The position numbers and the translations under genes were made by a program. Shown piece after piece: positions 53,425 to 62,873 of a stretch of DNA of 64,000 nucleotides. Position 1 is the stretch's first letter. The number at the start of each line of letters is the position of its first letter. The notes under the pieces are model-generated. The model had not been told where the DNA came from, ran no database searches, and worked only from the letters and a program-made list of their open reading frames with translations. The DNA comes from Dyadobacter frigoris (GTDB lineage Bacteria > Bacteroidota > Bacteroidia > Cytophagales > Spirosomataceae), in contig NZ_SZVO01000007.1 of assembly GCF_005280585.1 (NCBI RefSeq), positions 124,001-188,000 on the forward strand, written 5' to 3'.

Positions 53425-56403
53425 TTATGCTTTTACAATTTTCCCTTTTGTTGAAGCAGCATCTGAGCCGCCTGTTACGGCCAGAGAAGCTTGCTTAATT
53501 TTTTCACGTTGTAAAATATCAACAACGATCGGTGCAGCAACAAATAGCGAAGAATATGTTCCTACAATTACACCCAATAACATACAGAATGTAAATCCAC
53601 GAATTACTTCACCACCAAATACCATTAACACGATCAATACAAGCATTACCGAAATACCGGTTACCGCTGTACGGCTAAGTGTACTGTTCAAGGCGTTATT
53701 AATAATTGTTGGCAAAGATTCTGTTGTTGCTTTATCATCTTTCAAATACTCACGGATCCTGTCATAAATTACAACCGTGTCATTCATCGAATAACCAATC
53801 ATCGTAAGAATCGCTCCGATAAATGCCTGATCTATATCCAGTGAGAATGGCAGCCATCCGTTGAATAACGAATAAACAGCTAACAAAATGATTACGTCAT
53901 GCGCAAGAGACATTACAGCTCCGTAACTAAATGCAAGTCGTTTGAAACGTAAGAAGATGTAAACAAAGTTGGCAGCCAAGGCAAGTAAAACCGCATACAA
54001 TGCATTGATCATCGTGTCATATGCAATGGTTGGACCTACTTTATTAGAACTTACGATTGTTCCTTTGTTATTTTTGATCTTGGAAACACCTTCCATTATT
54101 TTCGTGTCCGCCTTTTGATCCGCATCAGGAGCAGTATCTTCAATCAGGTAATCCGTTGTGATTTTAACCTGGTCAAATCCTCCAAAAGTTTTTACTTCCG
54201 GCGAGTTTCCAAGTGCTGCGGCCATTACTTCACGCACTTCATCCGTTTCAACATTTTTATCAAAACGAACCACATAAGAACGACCACCTTTGAAGTCGAT
54301 ACCAAGTCCGAATCCTTTAAAGATGAATGAACCAACTCCGATAACCATGATCACCGAAGAAATGATATAAAAACGACGGCGTTGGGATACAAAGTCGAAA
54401 TTGTTATCCTTGAACCAGTTTTTAGTCAAACCAGAGTAAAATTTGTAAACTTTACCATTTTTGATCTGATATTCCAGGAACAATCTCGTAACGAATATCG
54501 CGGTGAACAACGAAGTAAGCAAACCAATAACAAGCGTAGTAGCAAAACCTAAAACCAGACCTGAACCAAATGTGTAAAGGATAATACCTGTTAAAAGTGT
54601 CGTTACGTTTGAGTCAATAATCGCTGTCATGGAATGTTTGAAACCATCCTGAACAGCCAGCTTGAACGGCTTCCCTTCTGCAATTTCGATCTTGATTCCC
54701 TCGTAAATCAGTACGTTCGCATCCACGGCCATACCAATCGAAAGTACGATACCCGCGATTCCTGAAAGCGTAAGTACAGCGCCAAGAGAAGCCATAATTC
54801 CTAAAAGAAGGAACAAGTTTAACAGAAGTGTAATGTCAGCAACAAAACCTGCGCCGCTGTAATACGCCACCATGAACACAAGAATTACGACCAAACCGAT
54901 CACCGATGATAAAACACCGGCCGTAATCGCTTCCGATCCCAAAGTTGAACCAACAATCGCTTCTTCAACAATGTGCGTTGGAGCAGGTAATTTACCCGCT
55001 TTAAGCACATTTGACATATCCTTTGTTTCTTCAACTGTGAAGTTACCCGTAATACTTGAATTACCATTTGGAATTTCACCCTGAACCGTAGGAGCCGTGT
55101 AAACAAGATTATCAATAATGATTGCAACCGGACGGCCAATGCTGTTGGCAGTAAGTGTACGCCATTTACGTGCACCTTCACCATTCATACGCATGGTTAC
55201 TTCCGGACGACCGCGGTCATCATAGTCATGTGATGCATCAACGATCACATCACCTTCCATAGCAGCCTGCCCATTTTGTTTTTTGATAAAATACAAAGGA
55301 AGGATCAACTGGTTGTTGGTACCGGCAGTTCCTTTACGATCCCACATGAAAACCAAGTCAGCAGGGAACATAGAACGAACTTCCGGACGAGCAAGCATTT
55401 CGTTAGCACGAGCAGTATCTTTCAAATAAACACCCAAACCTTGTGGCATTGGTACAAAAAGACTTGTAAGTGCAGCACTTTGAGCAGCCAAAGCAGATGT
55501 ATCGCTTTTAGCAGAATCTCCTTTTTGTTCAAGCTGAGCAGCCAAACCGGTTACTCCTGATTTTTTAGTAGTGTCAGTCGATGAAACCGCAGCAGCAGGT
55601 TTTCCGGCAGCTTTAATTCTTGCATCTTCTTTTGCCAAATAAGAACCCAACTGATCAATCGCAGGTGCCAGTTCATTGGTAAGATATACTTGTGCAAATT
55701 CAAGTTTCGCAGCTCCTGATAACAAACGACGAACACGTTCCGGGTTATCAACACCTGGAAGCTCTACCAAAACGCGGTTAGTACCTGGCAAACGCTGAAT
55801 GTTCGGGTTGGTTACACCAAATTTATCAATACGAGCCTGCGTGATCTGGAATGCTCTGTCAATCGCACCATCAATTTCTGTGTTCAACATTTTAACAACG
55901 TCGCTGTCAGAAGAATTGCTGTTGATTTTGGTACGGTTAGCACTTGTAGCGAAAACACTTGCAAGACTTGTATTTGGCGCAGCTTCTTTAAATGCAGATA
56001 CAAAGATTTTTACAAATGCTTTGTTATCCGCTTTTTTGTCCGCCTGTGCAGCCGCTAATGCTTTTTGGAATGCCGCACTGCGAGAATTTCCACCAGCCAT
56101 TCCTTTAAGGATTTCTGCCGGAGCAACTTCCAAAACTACGTGCATTCCACCTTGAAGGTCAAGACCAAGGCTAAGCTCGCGTTCCATTACTTCCTGCAAA
56201 GTTTGTCCCAAATAGACATCCTCACGCCAAAGTGAATCGATATAATGTTGTTTTTTCTTGTCATCTACTTTGCCAGAAGCATCCGTAGCATAAGTTTCTG
56301 CCTTGCCCTTAATGTTACGTGAAACGAACGTAAATGAAAGGTAATAGGCACTAATAAGAGCCAACACAATGGTTAGCCCGATTATTCCATTCTTGTTAGT
56401 CAT
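53425..56403 (-). CDS. secDF: Fused protein-export membrane protein SecDF
   Basis: The 992-residue protein joins SecD and SecF, each with six membrane helices and a large periplasmic part. SecD marks are GLDLQGGMHVVLEV, GRPVAIIIDNLVYTAPTVQGEI and GMAVDANVLIYEGIK. SecF marks are GLGIDFKGGRSYVVRF, IGYSMNDTVVIYDRIRE and LSRTAVTGISVMLVLIVLM. The first periplasmic domain has an Ala/Lys/Ser-rich insert. It uses proton motive force to finish Sec-dependent export. The fusion is normal for Bacteroidota. Confidence 0.95.
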   Translation of the reverse strand: MTNKNGIIGLTIVLALISAYYLSFTFVSRNIKGKAETYATDASGKVDDKKKQHYIDSLWREDVYLGQTLQEVMERELSLGLDLQGGMHVVLEVAPAEILKGMAGGNSRSAAFQKALAAAQADKKADNKAFVKIFVSAFKEAAPNTSLASVFATSANRTKINSNSSDSDVVKMLNTEIDGAIDRAFQITQARIDKFGVTNPNIQRLPGTNRVLVELPGVDNPERVRRLLSGAAKLEFAQVYLTNELAPAIDQLGSYLAKEDARIKAAGKPAAAVSSTDTTKKSGVTGLAAQLEQKGDSAKSDTSALAAQSAALTSLFVPMPQGLGVYLKDTARANEMLARPEVRSMFPADLVFMWDRKGTAGTNNQLILPLYFIKKQNGQAAMEGDVIVDASHDYDDRGRPEVTMRMNGEGARKWRTLTANSIGRPVAIIIDNLVYTAPTVQGEIPNGNSSITGNFTVEETKDMSNVLKAGKLPAPTHIVEEAIVGSTLGSEAITAGVLSSVIGLVVILVFMVAYYSGAGFVADITLLLNLFLLLGIMASLGAVLTLSGIAGIVLSIGMAVDANVLIYEGIKIEIAEGKPFKLAVQDGFKHSMTAIIDSNVTTLLTGIILYTFGSGLVLGFATTLVIGLLTSLFTAIFVTRLFLEYQIKNGKVYKFYSGLTKNWFKDNNFDFVSQRRRFYIISSVIMVIGVGSFIFKGFGLGIDFKGGRSYVVRFDKNVETDEVREVMAAALGNSPEVKTFGGFDQVKITTDYLIEDTAPDADQKADTKIMEGVSKIKNNKGTIVSSNKVGPTIAYDTMINALYAVLLALAANFVYIFLRFKRLAFSYGAVMSLAHDVIILLAVYSLFNGWLPFSLDIDQAFIGAILTMIGYSMNDTVVIYDRIREYLKDDKATTESLPTIINNALNSTLSRTAVTGISVMLVLIVLMVFGGEVIRGFTFCMLLGVIVGTYSSLFVAAPIVVDILQREKIKQASLAVTGGSDAASTKGKIVKA

Positions 56404-56528
56404 TGTTTTGTAAAAAATGTGAGATTTTGAAAGTGGATTTACTATGGGTTGATATATGAGAATAAAAAAGTTGATCGCAAGACGCGATGATACTCATATG
56501 TCAAGATGGAAAGGTCATAACAAAACTG

Positions 56529-56924
56529 TCACGGGGCATTGGTGACAATATATCGGGCAAAAACTCTACTGAAACAGGAAAACAGAAAATACGATTCCTT
56601 ATAATCAACAGCAATAATATGTTGACTTTCAATAAACTGCCAGACTGGCTGCGGGGCAAAATAAAAATAATGAGAGAAATCAAACGAGATAGCGGGTGTA
56701 ATGACCGCATCCAGAGAAAGTGCACTTACAGTAGCCTGCTGATCGTCTCCCGTATTAGTAGACGATTTTTCCTGGAAAATTCCCTTGGCTATTGACTTGG
56801 TATTCTGAGTAAATTTCTGAACCGAATTCACATTATCCGACCACGACCGCGCTCCGGCCACCATGAGTAACATGGAAGCAAGCAATAAGCTAATGGTCTG
56901 GTTAATAATTTTTTTCGTCTGCAC
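56529..56924 (-). CDS. Small exported protein upstream of secDF, unknown function
   Basis: The 131-residue protein has an N-terminal signal (TISLLLASMLLMVAGARSWS), a Ser/Thr/Gln-rich middle and an aromatic stretch (SFDFSHYFYFAPQPVWQF) near the C-terminal half. I do not recognise a family. The first in-frame start is GTG 56924; the only later ATGs fall inside the signal. It lies 125 bp before secDF in the same direction and may be transcribed with it. The opposite-strand frame over the same DNA has no such signal. Confidence 0.55.
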   Translation of the reverse strand: MQTKKIINQTISLLLASMLLMVAGARSWSDNVNSVQKFTQNTKSIAKGIFQEKSSTNTGDDQQATVSALSLDAVITPAISFDFSHYFYFAPQPVWQFIESQHIIAVDYKESYFLFSCFSRVFARYIVTNAP

Positions 56925-57047
56925 GATTCAGTCTTCGATTTAAAACGCAAATTTTAAACCAAAATATCACATTCGCAAATGGTTTGTCTGAAATATCTGA
57001 ATTATCCTTTTGACAAACTGTAAATTATGAGAAGGAATCCTAAGCAT

Positions 57048-58166
57048 TTACTTCAAACGGCCATATTTTCGCATGATTTCCAATACTTTTTCCTTTGGTA
57101 ATTCTTCCATTTTATGACCTTGAAATCCCTCGGATGTTTTAGCCATGAAAAGGGAATTGACAATCGCCTCATTGGTAGCTTCAATCACAGCCATAAAAAG
57201 AGGAGAAACAAAATCATTATGCAAAAGTGTTACACTGGAAGTTCCCTGCGTGGTTTCATGCGGAATCTGATATGCTGTTGCAAATGCGATTACATAATCT
57301 CCGCTGCCATTGGAAGCAATTCCACCGGTTTCTGCCAAACCCATGATAGCGCGTTTTGCCAGACGTTTCAGATTTCTGGCATCCAAAGGCGCATCGGTTG
57401 CGATGATCATCATACAGGAACCATCCGAAGATTTATCCAAAGATTCTTTAAAAGCATATTTTCCCAATTCTTCTCCAACCGGCACACCATTTACCTTCAA
57501 AACGCCACCAAAATTTGTTTGCGTTAAAACACCAACTGTATAACCACCCAGTTTTTCTGGCAATTTTCTGGAAGAAGTTCCGATTCCGCCTTTCCAGCTA
57601 AAACACACGGTTCCGGTACCTGCGCCAACATTTCCCTCCTCAACTTTCCCTGATTGAGCATTGTTCAAAGCTTCCAGCACATTTTCTTTTTTGATATGGC
57701 GGCCCCGGATATCATTCAGGAAACTATCGTTTGTTTCACCAACAACAGGATTTACCGAACGTACATTTTCGTTCCCTTTCTGATTCAACGTCCAGTCAAT
57801 TAACGCATCGGCAGCGGTTGGGACACTTAATGTATTTGTGAGAATAATGGGCGTTTCCAGCGTTCCCAATTCCTCAACCTGCGAGTAACCCGTAAGTTTT
57901 CCAAAACCATTTCCGATATAAATTGCCGCCGGGATTTTTTGCTGAAACAGATTTCCTTCTCGCGGAATGATCGCAGTAACACCCGTTCGGATATCTTTTC
58001 CTTCTACCAAAGTTATCTGGCCAACTTTTACGCCGGTCACATCCGTTATTGCATTGAATTGACCGGTTGGTAAAACGCCAATTTTTATTCCCAGTTCACG
58101 AGGTCGTTTTTGGGCGAAAAGTTGAACCGGTAATAATAATAAAATGATAAGGAGTGAGTTTTTCAT
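57048..58166 (-). CDS. Exported P1 family peptidase (DmpA-type)
   Basis: The 372-residue protein has a signal peptide ending VQLFAQ and the DmpA/OAT fold: AITDVTGVKVGQITL, VGAGTGTVCFSWKGGIGTSSR and GIASNGSGDYVIAFATA. In this family, self-cleavage occurs before a Ser in the NGSGD region, creating the N-terminal nucleophile of an aminopeptidase; the motif is intact here. It likely acts on short peptides or beta-amino acid peptides in the periplasm. ATG 58166 gives a clean signal. Confidence 0.88.
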   Translation of the reverse strand: MKNSLLIILLLLPVQLFAQKRPRELGIKIGVLPTGQFNAITDVTGVKVGQITLVEGKDIRTGVTAIIPREGNLFQQKIPAAIYIGNGFGKLTGYSQVEELGTLETPIILTNTLSVPTAADALIDWTLNQKGNENVRSVNPVVGETNDSFLNDIRGRHIKKENVLEALNNAQSGKVEEGNVGAGTGTVCFSWKGGIGTSSRKLPEKLGGYTVGVLTQTNFGGVLKVNGVPVGEELGKYAFKESLDKSSDGSCMMIIATDAPLDARNLKRLAKRAIMGLAETGGIASNGSGDYVIAFATAYQIPHETTQGTSSVTLLHNDFVSPLFMAVIEATNEAIVNSLFMAKTSEGFQGHKMEELPKEKVLEIMRKYGRLK

Positions 58167-58246
58167 CGAAGCGGTATTTTGAATGTCCAAGATACAAAGG
58201 AAGATTTATGCTGATGTAGGAAATCTTCGATTATTTATAAAAACAA

Positions 58247-58274
58247 AAGCCGTCAGAAATTTCTGGCGGCTTTG
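58247..58274 (-). terminator. Terminator of the TonB receptor/DUF4249 operon
   Basis: AAAGCCG(T/C)CAGAAA pairs with its complement around a minimal loop and is followed by a T-rich tract on the minus strand. Confidence 0.8.
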
Positions 58275-58296
58275 CAATTGTATTACCAATAACACC

Positions 58297-59238
58297 CTAA
58301 TCTTCTTCCGGTCTTGCTTTTGCAGGGTCAACGATCGTTTCCATTCTGCTTACTGCCGACGCACCAAAGTAACCCAGTGCTTTTCTACCCTTCGGATCAG
58401 CATTTATAACATTCGATTTAATGTTTGCGATAGGCGTAGCATAAATCCCGCCATTCGTGCTTTGATCCACTACCTGCTGCAAAAAGTAAAATGCCTCATT
58501 GGTAATGCTATGCAGCTCAACGCCCACATGGCTACCCGCCTGATACAAAGAATCGTAGGTAATTGATCGTCTCAATGGCTGTATAAATATCAAACCATCC
58601 GAAGGTGCGCCTGCGCTGAAAGCCGCGTCATAAGCAATGGAAATTTTCTCGGCTTTATCCACATTCGTTTTTCCGTTCAATACTTCTTTAATCCAGTAAG
58701 TATCACCTGTTCCTATGAAATCCCTTGCATAAAATTCAACAATGTAACCCGTCTTTTGTCCTTTATCCTTGTCTGGTTTGATAGGAAGTGTCTCATGGGT
58801 ATAGGCGATAGAATCAATTTTAGGAACACGTTTGATTTCATTTTGAGATGTATAAACTTCCTTCTCATACTCGATTCTCAATGTATACTTTCTTCCAATC
58901 CGGCCCAAACTATCCGTTGCAAGGCTGCCCCAGGTATATTTCCCATTTCCTCCCGCGTCAGCGAAATTATAAACATTACCAATATTGTCTGTAACAGTCA
59001 CTTTTGCTCCTAAAACCGGCTGAATCGGATTACTGTCAAAGTACGCAGAAGACCAGGTAAGGGTAATCGTTTGTGTTCCGGGTTGATTCGTAACCCAGCC
59101 ATCCACGACTAACTGTGTAGGACCTGTTTCTGTTTTTAAATCAATCACATCTTCGCAACCCGACAATCCGATGATTGCCATAAGTACGATCGCGACGTTA
59201 AAAAAACCTGTTTTGAAATGTATGTTTTGTTTCTTCAT
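58297..59238 (-). CDS. DUF4249 family lipoprotein
   Basis: The 313-residue protein has a lipoprotein signal ending GLSGCEDVIDL, followed by a beta-rich DUF4249 domain with LVVDGWVTNQPGTQTITLT and LGAKVTVTDNIGNVY. DUF4249 genes follow TonB-dependent receptor genes in Bacteroidota, and the product probably binds the ligand at the cell surface. The start codon lies 6 bp after the receptor stop, so the two are made together. The ligand is unknown. Confidence 0.88.
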   Translation of the reverse strand: MKKQNIHFKTGFFNVAIVLMAIIGLSGCEDVIDLKTETGPTQLVVDGWVTNQPGTQTITLTWSSAYFDSNPIQPVLGAKVTVTDNIGNVYNFADAGGNGKYTWGSLATDSLGRIGRKYTLRIEYEKEVYTSQNEIKRVPKIDSIAYTHETLPIKPDKDKGQKTGYIVEFYARDFIGTGDTYWIKEVLNGKTNVDKAEKISIAYDAAFSAGAPSDGLIFIQPLRRSITYDSLYQAGSHVGVELHSITNEAFYFLQQVVDQSTNGGIYATPIANIKSNVINADPKGRKALGYFGASAVSRMETIVDPAKARPEED

Positions 59239-59244
59239 GGCTAA

Positions 59245-61644
59245 TTAAAACTTGAAATTATAAGTAACAGAAGGAATAAGACTTCCAATTACGGAATAGC
59301 GTACCGCTTGTGTTCTCAGCAGATTCTGAGCTTTTTCGCTGGCAGTTGGCTTATCTTCATTCTGGCGTGTATAAACCGAGAATGCATTCCTGCGGTTGTA
59401 GACATTGTAAATTGAGAAAACCCATTCCCCCTCACCAATTCCAAAAAGTTTTTTACGTGCTTTAAGTGTCGCCGCAAGATCCAGACGGTGGTAAGCCGGG
59501 ATACGGTTATTATTTCTCGCATTATTATAGTTGTTACCCAGCGAATAACCGCCCCAAGAATATCCATTGGTTGGAAAAGTTGCAGGTGTTCCCGAAGCAA
59601 TCGTGAAATTGGACGATAAGGTCAGCCTTTTATTCAGCTCAAAAATCGCTACTGACGTGAAGTTATGCGGTTTGTCAAAACGTGCGTTAAACCAGTTTCC
59701 GTTGTTCACACCATCAACTTGTCTTTCGGTTTTAGACAAAGTATAACTTACCCAACCTGTTAAGCGGCCTTTATTTTTTTTCAGATAAAATTCTGCACCG
59801 TAAGCTCTTCCTTTTCCTGTAAGCAAATCTCCCTCTACAAATTGATTCAATAACAAGTCTGAACCGACCACGTAGTCAAGCTGATTGTGCAGCTTTTTGT
59901 AATAAACCTCAACCGAAGCTTCGTACATATTATCCTTGAAATTCCGGAACCAGCCCAGCGCAACCTGGTCAGCAAGTTCTGGTTTGATATTGGAAGAACT
60001 CAGCGTCCAAACATCCAGAGGAGAACTTGCAGCAGTATTAGACAACAAATGCAGATACTGTGACATACGGTTGTAACTTATTTTCAAAGATGAAACCGAA
60101 TTCAAACCGATATTCACAGCAAAACGTGGCTCGAAATTTCCGTATGTTTTGATAACATCTCCGCTTTGATATTCCTTTCCTGGCAAAATTGGCTGTTTTC
60201 TGATTCCTGCAGTTGTATCCCGGTAAGAATATTCAATTCCTGGACCTAAACTCCGGAAATAAGAATAACGGATACCGTATTGCAAGGAAATCTTGTCAGT
60301 CAATTTTTGTTCGTTGGCGATGTAAATAGCAGATTCATCGGCGTGACGGGAAGGAAGATCCAGATTCAGGCCTTCACCTTCGGAAACTGCCGTAGCTTTT
60401 CCCGGACTGGAATCATAATTGATATACTGGCCACCAAAAGTAAGCTGGTTTTTTGGCGTGATGTAATAGGTAAAATCAGGTTTTATACTTTTCGTTATAA
60501 TCTTGGAATTCCAGACGAAGCGGTCTTTTGCATTTTTATCGTTTTCATTTTGGCCAAGATTATAATCGTAGTTGCTATAATAAGCGGTCATGTTCATAAA
60601 CAGTTTGTTGGAGAAAATGTGGTTCCAACGTCCTGTTAATGTTTTATTTCCCCAGCCAAAACCAAAATCTCCGCCTCCGAAAATATCTTTTCCTAAATAA
60701 CCCGAAGCAAAAAATGTATCCTTGTTTCCTAACCTGTAATTTACTTTGGCCGTTAAATCATAAAAGTTGAACTTGGAATCTTTCAAATCTTTATTCAAAA
60801 ATGGTTTTGCCAAAATATCAATATAAGAGCGGCGGGCTGCCACGATAAAAGATCCTTTGCCTGCCGCAAATGGCTGCTCATAGGTAAGGCGTGAGAAAAT
60901 GGAACCGATACCGCCATTGATTTCACGCTTTTTAGCATTTCCTTCCTTCATCCTTACATCCAGAATCGAAGAAATACGTCCGCCATATTGCGCAGGAATT
61001 CCTCCTTTGAAAAGTTTAACATCTTTTACTACATCCGGATTAAAAACCGAGAAGAAACCAAATAAGTGGGAAGAATTAAAAACCGGGGCTTCATCCAAAA
61101 GAACCAGATTTTGAGAAATATCACCTCCACGAACGTTAAACCCGGAAGCACCTTCGCCAACCGTAGTAACACCGGGCAATAACTGGATACTGCGTATCAG
61201 ATCCACTTCTCCCAAAAGTGCCGGCATTTTTTTGATTGTCTTCATTTCCACTTTGTTGACAGACATTTCAATACTTCGCACATTCTCGTCATCTCTTTTT
61301 GTTGAAATCGTAACCTCTTTCAGATTTTCGCTTTCATCAGACATCTCAACGCTTATCGTTTGATCGGCATTCAATTCAATCGTCTTCGTAGTCTTTTGAT
61401 ATCCCATGTAGGAATAAACGACCGTATAAGAACCGGCCGGCAACGTCAGGGAATAAAAGCCGTACGGATTTGTTACTACGCCGGTCTGTGCTTCACGAAC
61501 GTAAACGGAAACGCCGATTAAACCTTCCCCATTTGCAAGATCTTTAACGTACCCACTTACGGTATGTTTTGTTTGTGCAACGGCTGTTATGCTGAAAAAA
61601 GACAGCAATAGCCCAATCCACTTTTTTTGTATTTTACTTTTCAT
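59245..61644 (-). CDS. TonB-dependent outer-membrane receptor
   Basis: The 799-residue protein has a signal peptide ending AVAQT. A CarboxypepD_reg-like domain (about 28-110; GYVKDLANGEGLIGVSVYV) is followed by a plug (GEVDLIRSIQLLPGVTTVGEGASGFNVRGG) and a 22-strand-type barrel ending PSVTYNFKF. It would take up a scarce ligand through the outer membrane with TonB energy. It is shorter than SusC proteins and pairs with DUF4249 rather than SusD, so polysaccharide uptake is not implied. Confidence 0.93.
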   Translation of the reverse strand: MKSKIQKKWIGLLLSFFSITAVAQTKHTVSGYVKDLANGEGLIGVSVYVREAQTGVVTNPYGFYSLTLPAGSYTVVYSYMGYQKTTKTIELNADQTISVEMSDESENLKEVTISTKRDDENVRSIEMSVNKVEMKTIKKMPALLGEVDLIRSIQLLPGVTTVGEGASGFNVRGGDISQNLVLLDEAPVFNSSHLFGFFSVFNPDVVKDVKLFKGGIPAQYGGRISSILDVRMKEGNAKKREINGGIGSIFSRLTYEQPFAAGKGSFIVAARRSYIDILAKPFLNKDLKDSKFNFYDLTAKVNYRLGNKDTFFASGYLGKDIFGGGDFGFGWGNKTLTGRWNHIFSNKLFMNMTAYYSNYDYNLGQNENDKNAKDRFVWNSKIITKSIKPDFTYYITPKNQLTFGGQYINYDSSPGKATAVSEGEGLNLDLPSRHADESAIYIANEQKLTDKISLQYGIRYSYFRSLGPGIEYSYRDTTAGIRKQPILPGKEYQSGDVIKTYGNFEPRFAVNIGLNSVSSLKISYNRMSQYLHLLSNTAASSPLDVWTLSSSNIKPELADQVALGWFRNFKDNMYEASVEVYYKKLHNQLDYVVGSDLLLNQFVEGDLLTGKGRAYGAEFYLKKNKGRLTGWVSYTLSKTERQVDGVNNGNWFNARFDKPHNFTSVAIFELNKRLTLSSNFTIASGTPATFPTNGYSWGGYSLGNNYNNARNNNRIPAYHRLDLAATLKARKKLFGIGEGEWVFSIYNVYNRRNAFSVYTRQNEDKPTASEKAQNLLRTQAVRYSVIGSLIPSVTYNFKF

Positions 61645-61882
61645 GCTAATTGATTGATGATTAATACGAAGACGGATTAAGACAACTTATTACTTTTAAT
61701 AAATTGAACTTTTCCTATTTGCAGGACAACCAGTGAAAGACTTACCCCTATGATTACTTAAAAATAAAATTAAGCTTTTGTCTAGCTTTGATGTAAAACA
61801 AGTGATAATCAGATTACCATAATATAAAAAAATGATAAACAGCGGAAAATGGCGAATGAATGGGGGGAATTCTTTGTTAACT

Positions 61883-62410
61883 CTAAAAATCAGAATTAGT
61901 ATTATTTGCAGAAATAATTACAACCGCTCCGGGATCGGAACATTCTGTTAATAATTGACTTGTAGTTTTTTGCAAAATAGGATGAACGAAATCAGAAGCG
62001 ATTTCATTTAGAGGAACGAGCGTAAACCGTCGTTCGTGCAACCTTGGATGTGGTAAGGTAAGGCGCGCAGAATCCAGAATGAGATCCTGATAATAAAGCA
62101 TATCAATATCAATCACACGAGCTCCCCATCTTTGATAGCGCACTCTTCCCAGCTCATGTTCGATTTCGAGAACAATGCGCAGGACTTCTTCCGGTACCAA
62201 TCCGGTTGTAACAATAAGAATCTGATTCAAAAAAGCAGGCTGATCCAAAACGCCCCAGGGAGCGGTTTCATAAATGGAAGAAGCAGATTGAATTTTACCA
62301 ATTCTCTCTTCTATCAGCGTTTCCGCCGATTTGAGAATTTGCAATCTGTCACCAAGATTGGAGCCTAACAGAAGAAAAACGTTTTGAACAGAAGCAATTT
62401 CGTCAATCAT
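61883..62410 (-). CDS. folK: 2-amino-4-hydroxy-6-hydroxymethyldihydropteridine pyrophosphokinase
   Basis: The 175-residue enzyme begins with VFLLLGSNLGDRLQILKSAETLI and has SSIYETAPWGVLDQPAFLNQI and the RWGARVIDIDMLYYQDLIL segment with the magnesium-binding Asp pair, then LPHPRLHERRFTLVPL. It transfers pyrophosphate from ATP to the pterin in folate synthesis. The ATG at 62410 adds only a few residues before the conserved core. No other folate gene is adjacent. Confidence 0.93.
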   Translation of the reverse strand: MIDEIASVQNVFLLLGSNLGDRLQILKSAETLIEERIGKIQSASSIYETAPWGVLDQPAFLNQILIVTTGLVPEEVLRIVLEIEHELGRVRYQRWGARVIDIDMLYYQDLILDSARLTLPHPRLHERRFTLVPLNEIASDFVHPILQKTTSQLLTECSDPGAVVIISANNTNSDF

Positions 62411-62494
62411 GTTTATGATAAATATTTACTGAATCTGTAATTTCTTTACCATCATAATTGCCGGAAATTTTCCAGTTCAAAAGCTTTACGAAAA

Positions 62495-62525
62495 AAAGGA
62501 CTCCCTGAAAAAAGGAAGTCCTTTC
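62495..62525 (-). terminator. Terminator of rpmB
   Basis: AAAGGACTCC pairs with GG-AGTCCTTT (one bulge) around an A-rich loop, with T-rich DNA following on the minus strand. Confidence 0.7.
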
Positions 62526-62544
62526 TAATAAATTCGCAAATTTC

Positions 62545-62784
62545 TTAGAACGTAAGCGTTCCTTTATCGTATGCTTTTTGGATCGTAGCTTCAATACCGT
62601 TCTTGTTGATTGTACGAAGAGCAGAAGTAGCTACTTTCAACGTAACCCATTCTCCTGATGAAGGAAGGAAGAAACGTTTCTTTTGTAAATTCGGGAAGAA
62701 TTTACGTTTTGTTTTATTGTTAGCGTGAGAAACATTATTTCCAACGCGTGTTCTTTTACCAGTAATTTGACAAACCTTAGCCAT
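62545..62784 (-). CDS. rpmB: 50S ribosomal protein L28
   Basis: The 79-residue protein begins MAKVCQITGKRTRVGNNVSH and has ANNKTKRKFFPNLQKKRF and a closing TSALRTINKNGIEATI segment, typical of L28. It is encoded alone, not next to rpmG. ATG 62784 is chosen because a strong promoter at 62812-62842 leaves the longer frame without translation signals, and the family start is MAKVC. Confidence 0.95.
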   Translation of the reverse strand: MAKVCQITGKRTRVGNNVSHANNKTKRKFFPNLQKKRFFLPSSGEWVTLKVATSALRTINKNGIEATIQKAYDKGTLTF

Positions 62785-62811
62785 GACGATCAATTTTTCC
62801 AAATGAGGGTG

Positions 62812-62842
62812 CAAATATAGGTATTTATTATTTTGGTGCAAA
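62812..62842 (-). promoter_or_regulatory. Promoter of rpmB
   Basis: On the minus strand TTTG (62842-62839), a 19-base spacer and TATATTTG (62819-62812) match the Bacteroidota -33/-7 pattern exactly. The leader before the L28 ATG would be about 22 bases. Confidence 0.75.
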
Positions 62843-62873
62843 TAAAAATGAAAGATATTTGAAAAAGAATGCG

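Noticed and set aside
56487..56795. 102-residue plus-strand frame opposite the small exported protein
   Set aside because: It lies opposite a frame with a proper signal peptide in line with secDF, and its own text looks random.
62403..62594. 63-residue minus-strand frame over the folK-rpmB gap
   Set aside because: It overlaps the rpmB end and its terminator in another frame, and its lysine-rich text has no family likeness.
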